A DNA stretch of 64,000 bases from Prorocentrum cordatum (lineage: Eukaryota; Sar; Dinophyceae; Prorocentrales; Prorocentraceae): the NCBI GenBank assembly GCA_963575745.1, contig CAUYUJ010016492.1:51693-115692 (forward strand), written 5' to 3'. Numbering within the stretch: position 1 is the stretch's first letter; every line of letters starts with the position of its first letter. Below the pieces are notes generated by a model. That model was not told the DNA's origin. It was given only the letters and a program-made list of their open reading frames with translations, and did not search any database. This document shows, piece after piece, positions 52,530-62,660 of this stretch. A program made the translations under genes and the position numbers.

Positions 52530-52981
52530 GAGGTCGGTAGTGAGATCGATTGAGTAAGATCGATAGTGATATCAGTAGTGAGATCGATCGTGAGATCAAC
52601 AGTAAGATCGATCGACGAATCGATAGCGAGATCGATAGTGAGATCGATGGCGAGGTCGATTGTGCTATCGATGGGTCGTAAGATCGATAGGTAGAGGGAA
52701 ATCGATACTGATATTGAGATAGTGAGGTCGATAGTGAGGTCGATGGGCAGGTGAAGAAGGAGATCAAGAGTGAGATCGATATATACATCGAAAGTGAGAT
52801 TGACAGTGAGGTCGATTATGAGACCGACAGATCGTGAGATCGATAGGTAGAGGGAAATCGATCATGAGATCGATAGTGAGAGCGATAGTACGACCGATAG
52901 TAGATATAAGGTGAGATAGATGGTGGCATCGAAGATCGGCAGTGGGAGCGACAGTGAAATCGATGCTGAGATCGACGGCGA
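52530..52981 (+). repeat. GAGATCGATAGT minisatellite
   Basis: About 35 degenerate units of roughly 12-14 bp (TGAGATCGATAG type). The block is extremely rich in GATC and ATCGAT sites. A longer duplication, GATCGATAGGTAGAGGGAAA, occurs near 52684 and 52840. Confidence 0.85.
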
Positions 52982-53052
52982 GACTGTTGTGAACAGTGGA
53001 GGTGGCGTCTATTTGCCTGCGACTGCAGTGGTGCGGCAATCACCGGGTGTGA

Positions 53053-53511
53053 GTGCGCCATCGCGGGTGTGTCGCGCCGTTGCCCAGGCTCTGCCAGCCA
53101 AAATTGTTTGATTACAGTTGCGCGCTGCTCGTTTGCGATGCCCCGCTCATCGCCAGCATCGCCGTCATGCGTCGTCACCACCACATGCATTGTCATCAGC
53201 AGCGCCGCCAGGCATCGCCATCATGCATTGTTGCCAGAGTCGTCATGACTCATCGTCGCCAACTTGTCGTCACCAGCATCGTCACCATAGCAGCCACTCC
53301 AGTTGTCCCCCCACAACCTCCTTATCACCCTAAGGGTGGTCGCAAAGGCATGTGTACTTGCAATTGTGGCTGGACATATCCATTCTACGATAACCATATC
53401 GTACACGCTTCGAGGGCAAGCTCTACTGGTCTTGAGGCCAAGCGCACAGAGCGGAAGAGGACACGTGCCCGAATGTACGTGAACCGCTGTCAAGAGCTCG
53501 GGCTAAAATGA
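53053..53511 (+). CDS. Unrecognised ORF, 152 codons
   Basis: The second half reads protein-like: GRKGMCTCNCGWTYPFYDNH, IVHASRASSTGLEAKRTERK, RTRARMYVNRCQELGLK and stop. It has a small Cys cluster and a basic helical tail, which could suit a DNA- or RNA-binding protein, but I cannot assign it. The first half is His/Val-rich from CAT/GTC repeats and may not be coding. A minus-strand frame of 90 codons overlaps. Confidence 0.2.
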   Translation: MRHRGCVAPLPRLCQPKLFDYSCALLVCDAPLIASIAVMRRHHHMHCHQQRRQASPSCIVARVVMTHRRQLVVTSIVTIAATPVVPPQPPYHPKGGRKGMCTCNCGWTYPFYDNHIVHASRASSTGLEAKRTERKRTRARMYVNRCQELGLK

Positions 53512-53589
53512 AGGCTGCACAAGAATTCGCCGACCGTGTCGGCGTGTGTGAAAAGCTTTTCCGATTTCGTCGTCGTCGTCGTCGTCGAC

Positions 53590-54380
53590 GTCGGGGGGGC
53601 CCGGGGGTTGTGACACCTACATCTCCCGAATTTCGCCCGAATGGGGCACACGCGTGTTACCCGAAATTCTGGGAAATGCGGGGGGCAGCATGGGCCCCCC
53701 GAAATCTCCCGAATTTCGGGTGCCCCCCCGAATTTGCAATTTCGGGTAAAAGGCGGGTGCCCAGTTCACCCCCTGAAATGGGCGCCCGCTCGTTGCCAGG
53801 ATGTCGGGGGAATCGGCGGGGGCAGTCTGGGCTCCCAGAAATTACCCGAGATTCTGGCCTCGGGCGGGTGCCCGTGTCAGGGGGTGACGTGGGCATCCGC
53901 TTCTTGCCCGGACTTCCCCGACTTTCCCCGTGAGTCTCGGGTACCGAGCGGGTGCCCCTCCTCACCCCCCTGACAGGGACACCTGCTTGCTGCCCGAAGC
54001 TCTGAGAATTTCGGGTGGGCGGCCTGGGCTCCCGGCCACCACCCGAACTTCGCCGGCTCGGGCAACAAGCGGGTGCCCCTTCCAGAGTGCGGGATGCGGG
54101 TGATGGGAGGGGCCAGAAAGGCAGCGGGGGCGCCCAAGCAGGGAGGGGGGGGCACCAGCTTGTCTCCCAATATTCTCGCGACGAAGAAATTAGGAGACGA
54201 ACGGGTGCCCATTTCGCCCCCTGGGCACCCGCCTGCTACCCAACATTCGGGAACACAATTTCCCGAAGTTTGGGTAACACGCGGGTTCCCATTCCAGGGG
54301 GATGAAATTGGCACCCGCTTGTCTCCCAAAGTTTCTTACAACGAACAGAGATTGGGAGGCAAGCGGGTACCCACGTACCT
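53590..54380. repeat. Degenerate repeat of GCGGGTGCCC / CCCGAANTTCGGG modules
   Basis: GGGCACCCGCTTGTTGCCCG-like blocks occur about seven times (near 53645, 53777, 53898, 53980, 54150, 54224 and 54311), alternating with inverted GCGGGTGCCC blocks and palindromes such as CCCGAATTTCGGG. Unit spacing is 75-170 bp, so it looks like an old, inverted tandem array. Confidence 0.6.
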
Positions 54381-54559
54381 ATGACCCCCCCCAATGGGGG
54401 AGCACCCCTCCCTTGCAGAAGCTTCCCTCGTCGATTCCTTGCCTCCCAGACGCCTCCGGCTCCCCTTTCAGGGTCGGCGGCGCCAGCCGCAGGGCCTTCA
54501 CAATATACAAGTATGCGCTCGTGCTTGTGCAAGCGAGACCCGCCCCCGCCCCCGCGCGC

Positions 54560-54720
54560 TCCACCAGCCGAGGGTAGGGGAGGGGGAGGGGGGAGAGGGG
54601 GGGGGGGAAAGAAGGGTAGCGGGGGAGGGCAGGGAGGAGGGAGCAGAGAGGAGGGACGAGGGGGGAGGAAGGGGAATGCGGAGAGTGAGGACAAGGATGA
54701 GGGCGGCGAGGAAGGAGGAC
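54560..54720. repeat. GGGGA-rich purine tract
   Basis: GGGGAGG/GGAGG runs including a G-run near 54597-54608; all purine over long stretches. Confidence 0.75.
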
Positions 54721-55009
54721 TGCTGGTGAGCAAGTTGGCGGCTCCTCCTCCTCCGCTTCCTCGTCCTCCTCCACCCCCCACCTCCTCATCATCATCCGGC
54801 GCGGGGCTCTCGTGTGGCCACCTCTTGGCTATCTTGGGGCGCTGTGGCCCCATACGTACATGTGGACTCATGCAGATGTTCTAACACATAATTACATGTA
54901 TGTATATCTATATACATATATGTATACATAGTGTTAGAGATATACGTATGTATGGATCCTCTTTGGATCTTCTTCTTCTTCTTCTTCTTCTTCTTCCGTC
55001 GTGGGATCC
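54721..55009. other. CTC, TATA and CTT tracts, no gene
   Basis: CTC tract at 54744-54790, TATATACATATATG repeats at 54893-54945, and (CTT)n at 54967-54996. Confidence 0.6.
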
Positions 55010-55424
55010 TTTCGGGCTCTCTTGGACAAGCACTGGTAGGCTCTAGAGGGGCCGTCCTGAAGCATTCTTGGGACATCTCGGAGCGCTTGTGGGGCGCCTT
55101 GCGCCGTCTTGGCGCCCACTTCGGCCGCCTGTGGCTCCTCCGCTTCGGCCCTCTCGGGGCTCTCCCGCGGCATTCTTCGGCCCTCCTCTTCGGGCGCTGC
55201 TGGGAATGGGGTCTCTGTGGCCCCTCCGACACCGTCCTGCGCTTCGGGGTAGCCACAAATCATAAAAAAGAACCCAAGGAGATCCTCAGGTGTTTGACTG
55301 ACTGACATGGGCGGTTTGGGGATCCTCCTGGAGCCCTCCTTTGTAGTCTCTTCGGGCCCCCCTGCGGCAATCTTGCAGCCTCTGGGACTCTCCCGTGCCC
55401 TTGTGGAACAATTTGGGAGCCCTC

Positions 55425-55425
<1 letters not shown>
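55010..55425 (-). repeat. Dispersed CCCCAAGA minisatellite, array 5 (reverse orientation)
   Basis: Units like GGGCTCTCTTGGAC and GGGGCGCCTTGCGCC. It has the same orientation as the array at 15.6 kb and is interrupted by AT-rich sequence at 55255-55300. Confidence 0.6.
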
Positions 55426-55431
<6 letters not shown>

Positions 55432-55459
<28 letters not shown>

Positions 55460-55468
55460 GTTTTTTTT
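55432..55468. repeat. T28-G-T8 homopolymer tract
   Basis: Twenty-eight T, one G and eight T. On the minus strand it is a poly(A) tract, as would be left by a retroposed transcript. It is followed by CCGCGCCGACCGG-type sequence duplicated 81 bp downstream. Confidence 0.85.
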
Positions 55469-55473
55469 ACCGC

Positions 55474-55579
55474 GCCGACCGGCCGAGAGAGGGGGAAGTT
55501 CGCCCCAAACTTGTTCTACCGCGACAAGCTGGCCTCCTCCTCCTCCTTCTCCGAGCCGACCGGCCGAGAGAGGGGGAAG
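55474..55579 (+). repeat. 25-bp direct repeat, 81 bp apart
   Basis: GCCGACCGGCCGAGAGAGGG plus GGAAG is identical at 55474-55498 and 55555-55579, with a CTCCTCC tract between. Confidence 0.85.
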
Positions 55580-56547
55580 CACGCCACAAACACGGGGCAC
55601 TGGGGCCACCTTGGCGGACCTTGGATCCTCCGGGGGGAGACCCGGGGAGGCTGAGCGAGGCGACTTGACGGGGTCCCGGGGTCCCCAGGGGGGGAGGAGG
55701 CCGAGGCCTCCCCTGGGCTGGGCTTCGCGTACACAAGAGCCTCGCGTGCTTCCCAATCGTTCTGCGTCTCGTTCTGCCTGCCCCAGGGCAGTTTACTCAC
55801 CGACTGCTCCAAGACGGTGTGCAACACACACACACATGCACTTACCTGCAGCATAAAGCTGGCGAAAATAGCCTCCAGTCCCAGACCTGATCATGCCGAT
55901 AGTTCTACCGTCACCCACTCCTTACCCTGCCCTCCCATCACCCATACTCTTCAGTGCCCGCATCGGCGACAATATCCTCGTCATCCTTACGGTTATCAGT
56001 ATATATGATGATATATCCTCATAATCCTCCTCGCCCGAACGTTCTTCCTCGACCTGTCTGCCACCCCACTGCTGTCGGAGGCGGTAGCGCCGAGTCGCCA
56101 AGAACGCTTCCCCCAGAGGAGCCCGAAGCAAAGATCTCCATGATCAGCGTCACAATCCAGGTCTCGGCCGGGCAAGCAAGGGGGGTGCAAGGGGGAAAGA
56201 ATGAGACTGAGCACGTACCCTTTACATTGGCATTTCTGATCCTCGATATGTACTTTAGGTTGCTCGCGACCCATTGAACAACTACTGATGGACCCAACCC
56301 ACGCACCATCGCGAGCCGCGTCTCGCCGTGAAGACGAGGCCAGGGCCAGTCCTGGAGGGCAGACAAAACGTGGTAGCAACCAGGAAAGTTATCTACTCAT
56401 CGTGGTCCTGTTTGCCTCTTCCTTCTTTCTTTTGCCTTGCGCCAACATGCGGCAAGTACTGTTGCGTATGGCTCCCTGCTCTCATGCTCATCATCCGACT
56501 CCCCATCCTCACACTTCTCCTCTGATGCTGATCCTCGTCTTCATCAC
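55580..56547. other. No recognisable gene
   Basis: ORFs of 60-127 codons without motifs. Short (AC)n at about 55827-55836. Confidence 0.35.
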
Positions 56548-56609
56548 CTCCACTAGCATCATCAACAAGATCAGCGTCCTCATCATAACAATCACCACCA
56601 CCACCACGG

Positions 56610-56675
<66 letters not shown>

Positions 56676-56866
56676 CCAACGGCATCATCACGACCATTGT
56701 CATCGTGAGCGGCACCATCACCACCACCACCATCATCATCTTCAGCATCATCATCACGACCACCATCACCATCACCATCACCATCACCATCACCATCACC
56801 AGCATCATCATCACCACCATCGTCATCATCATCAGCATCATCAGCAGCATAATCACCATCATCGTC

Positions 56867-56906
<40 letters not shown>

Positions 56907-56940
56907 CTATCACCATCATTGCCAACCACATCATCGGCCT
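56548..56940 (+). repeat. (ATC)n array with an (AATC)n tail
   Basis: ATC repeats in plus orientation with CAC variants, a pure run at about 56608-56672, and (CAAT)n at about 56869-56906. Confidence 0.9.
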
Positions 56941-58440
56941 CTCTCGCCCGATCCTTCTCTGCCTCGCTCCCCTTGCGTTCCTCCTCCCATTTTCATCAGC
57001 ATTCTCTTCGTCTCCCTGGTCAACCTCCTAACACCTCCGCCTCCTCCTCCTCCTCCTCCTCCTCCTCGCATTGCCATGTGGAAGGGAAACAAGGAAGCAG
57101 CGCACGAGGTGGTGCAGGCCTCGACCACCATGGTGGACACCAGTATCGAGTCGAAGAAGAACCAACTGTCCTCATACCAGGCGTCTCTAGGCAGCTCGAG
57201 GCACCCTCCTCCTCATCCGCCTTCCCCTCCTCGTCCTCGTCCCCCTCCTCTTCGCACCCCTTCCGCCCCTCCTAACACTTGTTTTCTCTCCCCCGTTTAT
57301 TCGTCCATTCTTTCTCCTCCCCCTCCACTCCCCCCTTGCTCCTGCTCCTACTCCTGCTCCTCCCATCCCCCGGTCCCCGGTCCGGTCCCTGGCCCTGGCT
57401 CCTGGTCCCCATTTTACGGTCCCACAGTCCACCATCCCCATTCCTTTTCAGAGTTCCAAGATCATCCCGATGAGGTAGGCACTGCTTAGCGCTTGGACAC
57501 TCTGTAGGGGGGAGTCGCCAGGAAGCACTCGGTCGCCACAGGCTAAAGTTATGCCACTCCGACACTCTCAAACAGGAGCGCCATGAATTGAGATGCAGAT
57601 GTGGATATTTACGTGTCGAATCGTTCTCCCCCTCCTCTCCCTCGCCCCCCCCAGGCAGCTGAGGGCCCGACTCTCAAACCGTGGCCTCTCCACCCCATCC
57701 CAGGGACAGGCTTCTCACCCTGACTGATATCTTGACCTCCTCCCGACGCTGAGAGATGCCGTTCTAGGACGCGCTCGTTCGGAGGTCTGGGCCGTCCCCC
57801 TTCCTTCCATCGGCCCGTCCTCCTCCTCCCTACTCCCCTCGCGCTCGTGTTTCCTTCTCTTGTTGGATGGGGGGGGAGGCCAGCCCTCGGTGGGGGGCAG
57901 GCGCGACCCGAAGAACTCGCCGGAGGGTGCTCAGGAGGGAGAAGCGGCGCATCTCATCCGATGCCCTTCGCCTTCCCCCCTCTCCTCACCCCTCCTGCTC
58001 CCTCCCGTCCCGCACTTCCCTCCTGCTTCCTCCGTGCATGACGCAGACCCGCAACTGTCACAACCGCCAGAATTCCGCCCCCGTCGGCATCCCCGCACGC
58101 TGCAGCTTCAATCCCTCCTCCCGCGAGTCACGAGCAGCGCACTGGCGAGGGCAGCGCTCCCCCTTGCGCTTTATTGCAGGGCCTCCCCTGCTGACCCCTC
58201 CGGGTGTCCAATCCGCCGACGACCCTCGTGGGTCTCTGGGCGTGTGAGAGTATTCCCGCCCCCCACAATCCCCCCCCCCTCAGGGACCAAGGTCAAGGTC
58301 AAGGTCCCGTACGAGCACGAAGCCCGGTCCGATACCAGACGCGGAGTGAAACAATTACAACTCTCTGCAATGTGATCCGCCCCCAGGGACCCCAAACCGG
58401 CAATGTGATCCGCCCCCCCCTGGCCCGTCGCGACCCCGGA
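56941..58440. other. No recognisable gene; short CTC runs
   Basis: CTC at 57036-57067 and CCT/CTC-rich sequence at 57200-57420. A minus-strand and several plus-strand frames up to 171 codons are open without a motif. Confidence 0.4.
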
Positions 58441-58449
58441 CCGAACGCG

Positions 58450-58640
58450 TCATGGGGGAGCGGAGGGCTCCAAAACGGGCCAAGGAGGTAGCACAACGTT
58501 CCCCCGACGGTCCCAGAGGGCCACGAGTCGCCGAGATATCGCTCCTTGACGCCCACGATGGCCTCCAGACGGCCTCCGAAGCTGCCAAGAAGCCCCAAAA
58601 GGCCCCCAAGATGCGACCCAAGAGGGTCCCAAGAAAGAAG
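58450..58640 (+). repeat. Dispersed CCCCAAGA minisatellite, array 6
   Basis: Short plus-orientation array (GCCCCAAAAGGCCCCCAAGA type). Confidence 0.6.
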
Positions 58641-58756
58641 AAACAAAGTATCCAGGCAAAGCAACCTAACAGCGATGTGTATAAGCATATCTGGAAGCCT
58701 TCCCCTTAAGATTCAGGTGAGAATCCAGTTGTAGAAATCTGCTGTTCTCGCAGTCG

Positions 58757-59612
58757 CAGCCTCAGCCTGCCTCGGCTTGCCTCGGCCTCAGCCTCAGCCT
58801 GCCTCGGCCTCAGCCTCAGCCTCAGCCTGCCTCAGCCTCAGCCTCAGCCACAGCCTCAGCCTCAGCCTGCATCAGCCTCAGCCTCAGCCTCAGCCTCAGC
58901 CTCCTCAGCCTCAGCCCTCAGCCTCAGCCTGCCTCAGCCTCCTCAGCCTCAGCCGCCTCAGCCTCAGCCTCAGCCTGCCTCAGCTTCAGCCTCAGCCTCA
59001 GCCTCAGCCTGCCTCGGCTCAGCCTCAGCCTCAGCCTCAGCCTGCCTCGGCCTCAGCCTCAGCCTCAGCCTGCCTCAGCCTCAGCGTCAGCCTCTCAGCC
59101 TCAGCCTGCATCAGCCTCAGCCTCAGCCTGCCTCAGCCTCAGCCTCAGCCTCAGCCGCAGCTTGCCTCAGCCTCAGCCGCCTCAGCCTCAGCCTCAGCCT
59201 GCCTCAGCTTCAGCCTCAGCCTCAGCCTGCCTCGGCTTGCCTCGGCCTCAGCCTCAGCCTGCCTCGGCCTCAGCCTCAGCCTCAGCCTGCCTCGGCCTCA
59301 GCCTCAGCCTGCCTCAGCCTGCATCAGCCTCAGTTTCAGCCTGCCTCAGCCGCAGCTTGCCTCAGCCTCAGCCACAGCCTCAGCCACAGCCTCAGCCTGC
59401 CTCAGCTTCAGCCTCAGCCTGCCTCGGCTCGCCTCAGCCTCAGCCTCAGCCTGCCTCGGCCTCAGCCTCAGCCTCAGCCTGCCTCAGCCTCAGCGTCAGC
59501 CTCTCAGCCTCTCAGCCTCAGCCTGCGTCAGCCTCAGCCTCAGCCTCAGCCTGCCTCAGCCTCAGTCTTAGCCTGCCTCAGCCTCCGCCTGCCTCAGCCT
59601 CAACCTCACAGT
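58757..59612 (+). repeat. (CAGCCT)n hexanucleotide minisatellite
   Basis: About 850 bp of CAGCCT with GCCTGCCTCGG interruptions and a higher-order pattern. All three plus frames stay open (Gln-Pro, Ser-Leu, Ala-Ser), which explains the long ORFs here. Confidence 0.95.
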
Positions 59613-60030
59613 TGGCTCTGGGCAATCAAAATATGATACAAAAACTGTGTTCTGGGAACACGAAGAACACGAAGTGGCCTGCACTTTTCTCCGGGCATTC
59701 AAAATGTTGCCTGGGAATGGTGTTCTGGGAACACGAGAAACACGAAGTGGCCTATAATTGGCTCTGGGCATTTAAAATGTGGCCTGGGAATGGTGTTCTG
59801 GGAACACGAAGAACACGAAGCGGCCTACAATTGGCTCCGGGCATTCAACATGTGGCCTGGGAATGGTGTTCTGGGAACACGAAGATCACGAAGTGGCCTA
59901 CAGTTGGCTCCGGGGATTCAAAATGTGGCCTGGGAATGGTGCTCAGGGAATACGAAGAGCACGAAGTGGCCTACAGTTGGCTCCGGGCATTCAAAATGTG
60001 GCCTGGGAATGGTGTTCTCGGAATGGATTC
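59613..60030 (+). repeat. 73-bp tandem repeat, about 5.5 copies
   Basis: CTGGGAATGGTGTTCTGGGA recurs at 59711, 59784, 59857, 59930 and 60003, exactly 73 bp apart. Each unit continues with ACACGAAGAACACGAAGTGG and CCTACAATTGGCTCCGGGCA. Units are very similar. It starts where the CAGCCT array ends and is followed by GGATTCCTAA repeats (60025-60080). Confidence 0.95.
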
Positions 60031-60223
60031 CTAAGGATTCTGAAAAATTCCTAAGGATTCCTAAGGATTCCTGGGGATGCCGGTTTTGTCTGGTTTTGTC
60101 CGGATCCCGCCCAGACCCCCCTGGGGCGTCAAGATGCTCTCTTTTGACACTACTAGAAACCTATCAGTCTTCGCTGTTACGTAAAAACGTCCCATTCCCT
60201 TGGTAACAAACAAAAGGAAACAT

Positions 60224-60615
60224 GTTTCGCATACTCGCCGTGTCGGCTTTCGCAAGACGGGCAAAGAAACCTTCAATATCGCCCCCCGGACGGCCGAATG
60301 GGGTCCCCAAGACGGGTCGAAGAGGGTCCAACAACAGCCCACGAAGCCCCCAAGAGAGCCCAAGAGGGCCCTCAGACGGCTCCAAGAGGGAGTCCAGAGG
60401 GCACCTTTTCGAGCCTTCGGCCCCAAGACGCCCCCAGCCTGCCCCAAGAACACCCCAAGAGGCCCTGAGGGACCCACAAGAGAACCTCAAAGGCCTCCAA
60501 GAAGCCCCCAGGAAGCCCCCAAGAGGCCCCCAAACTTGGCCCAGGATGCCTCGAGGCGGCCGGATATGGCCTGCAGACAGGCCAAGATGCCACCAAAAGG
60601 CCACAAAAGAGCACA
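60224..60615 (+). repeat. Dispersed CCCCAAGA minisatellite, array 7
   Basis: Starts with the shared core GTTTCGCATACTCGCCGTGT (60224-60252), followed by GCCCCAAGA-type units to about 60615. The match with the array at 48.4 kb extends into GACTGCCGAAGAAGC / GACGGGCAAAGAAAC. Confidence 0.75.
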
Positions 60616-61108
60616 AAGAGGTACGATACCAGCAACGAAACAACAAGAACGATGTCGAGCGCCGTGTCATGATTCGGACAAGCCTCGTGAAATGTAGTCC
60701 TGGAGGCGCAGTAGTTTATATAGGGGTCGGCGGATGTGGCGTAAGCCTATAGAATCGCACGACCTGGGCAGCCGAGCTTCGCTCGGCCCGCTTCCAGCAC
60801 CGCGGTGTTTCGATGGCGAAGCAGCTCCACTCCGCAGCATGTCTGAAACTCCTCTGCCGCCCCTGCCGCCCACAGGGCCCACTGGATTCCCACGATAGCC
60901 AATGCGAACTCGGACTCACACCTCCAACCTTCTCCTCGACCCTTCCCTCTTCTCCTACCTCACGTCACTTCTCTCTTCTGCCTCCTCCATCCTCCCTTCG
61001 ACACTGCCACATGCACAGGCGCCCGAATATGTCCGTATCCGCCACCTCCCTGAGGTCCAGGAAGATCGGTTCCCCAGGCAATGGATATGCATGCATCCCT
61101 GCCTCGGG
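60616..61108. other. No recognisable gene
   Basis: Mixed sequence. ORFs on both strands without motifs. Confidence 0.35.
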
Positions 61109-61162
61109 AAAGAGAGAGAGAGAGAGAGAAAGAAAGAGGGAGAGAGAGAGAGAGAGAGAGAG
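61109..61162. repeat. (AG)n microsatellite
   Basis: AG runs with AAAGAAAGAGGG interruption. Confidence 0.9.
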
Positions 61163-61560
61163 AACGAAAGAACGAAAGAAAACGAGAAAGGCAGACAGAG
61201 AGCAAACAGGCGGCGGCTTCCCTGAAGCAGTTGCTCTTGAACTGGAAGGCAACGAACCGCACGGTCCTCCCCTTGGCCATTCGCAGCCTCCCTGCCAGAC
61301 GAGCGGCAGCAATCGCAGCGGACCGACCTTTACACCCCGCAGATGCTCGGAAGTCGCACTGGCGATCGAGGCGGCCTCCGAATCTGTGAGCGACGCGGGG
61401 GCTCCTGTCTGGGAGGCGACCTTTGCGACGGCGAGGCGGTGTGTGCGCGGCTGCTATCACGCAGCTCGCCGCTGGTTCCACGGGTTTTGACTTGGACGCT
61501 GTGTGATTGCAGCAGGGGCATTGAATGCACTCGGGGGGAGGACGGATGCACTCGGCAGGA
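61163..61560. other. No recognisable gene
   Basis: Frames on both strands are open without motif. Confidence 0.35.
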
Positions 61561-62360
61561 TGATATATATATATATATATATACATACATACATATATAT
61601 ATATATATACATACGCACGCGTCTGTTGGTGAGCATGCATGAGAATACACGTGCATGGTCAGGTGCGTCTACGTATACATATGTTTATGCACAGACGTAT
61701 ACATAGACCACGCATAAACATATGCATGTACATGCATGGGCGCAACCATACCATAAACACACACATCTACACATTCATATACATTTATGCATCTACAAAT
61801 GCACATGCACATACATACCCCTATACACAGGCATGTATATATACAACTACATATATATATATATCTACACCTGCATATACATACACATGATCATGCATGT
61901 ATGGATACACATTCGCATACATCTATATACATGTACATATACATGTGCATATACATCTACATATACATATACACACGCATTTACACATACATATACATAT
62001 ACATATGCATCTACATATACACATACATATACATATCCATATACGTATACCTATACATGTGAACCTGTACACATATGTGGATATACATATGCGTTGACAT
62101 GTGTATGCAAGCAATATTTTACATCTCTGTACACATACGTATGACTATACATGTACATGTACATGTGCATATTCACTCACACGCACACGCACACACACAC
62201 ACACTTACACCTACACATCTACATACAACGATGCATGTACATGACCATATGCATACACTTATTCATATGTATATACATAAACATGTACACATGCGTTTAC
62301 ATGTACACTGACCTATACGTATACATATACATATACATGTGCATTTACATATACACATAT
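61561..62360. repeat. TATACA/TACATA repeat block, 0.8 kb
   Basis: An AT run at 61563-61581, then a long degenerate block of CATATACA and TACATG units with (CA)n at about 62175-62203. Similar blocks are at 16.3, 17.9 and 62.5 kb. Confidence 0.9.
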
Positions 62361-62483
62361 GCCCATGTATTATTGGCTCCTCCTGTGCCCCAAATCTGGC
62401 CGATGCTAGCACGTTCGCCCGACACGCCCACCGCAACATGGCAACTTGATTGGAACCGTCAATTCGCCCGGCCAACGCCCACA

Positions 62484-62660
62484 TTATATATATATATGTA
62501 GCATATACATAGATATACACATATATATATACCATACACGTACATATAGATACATATACATATATATATATATCGTAAGTGTATATGCGTATGTATACAT
62601 ATACATATATACACATATGCGTATATGTTTACATAAAACAAACATGTATGAATATATACA
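62484..62660. repeat. TATACA repeat block
   Basis: Degenerate ATATATACATAT repeats after a short unique segment that separates it from the larger block upstream. Confidence 0.85.

Noticed and set aside
58777-59571. A 264-codon Ser/Ala/Leu/Gln/Pro ORF
   Set aside because: CAGCCT repeats are open in all three plus frames, so this does not show coding.
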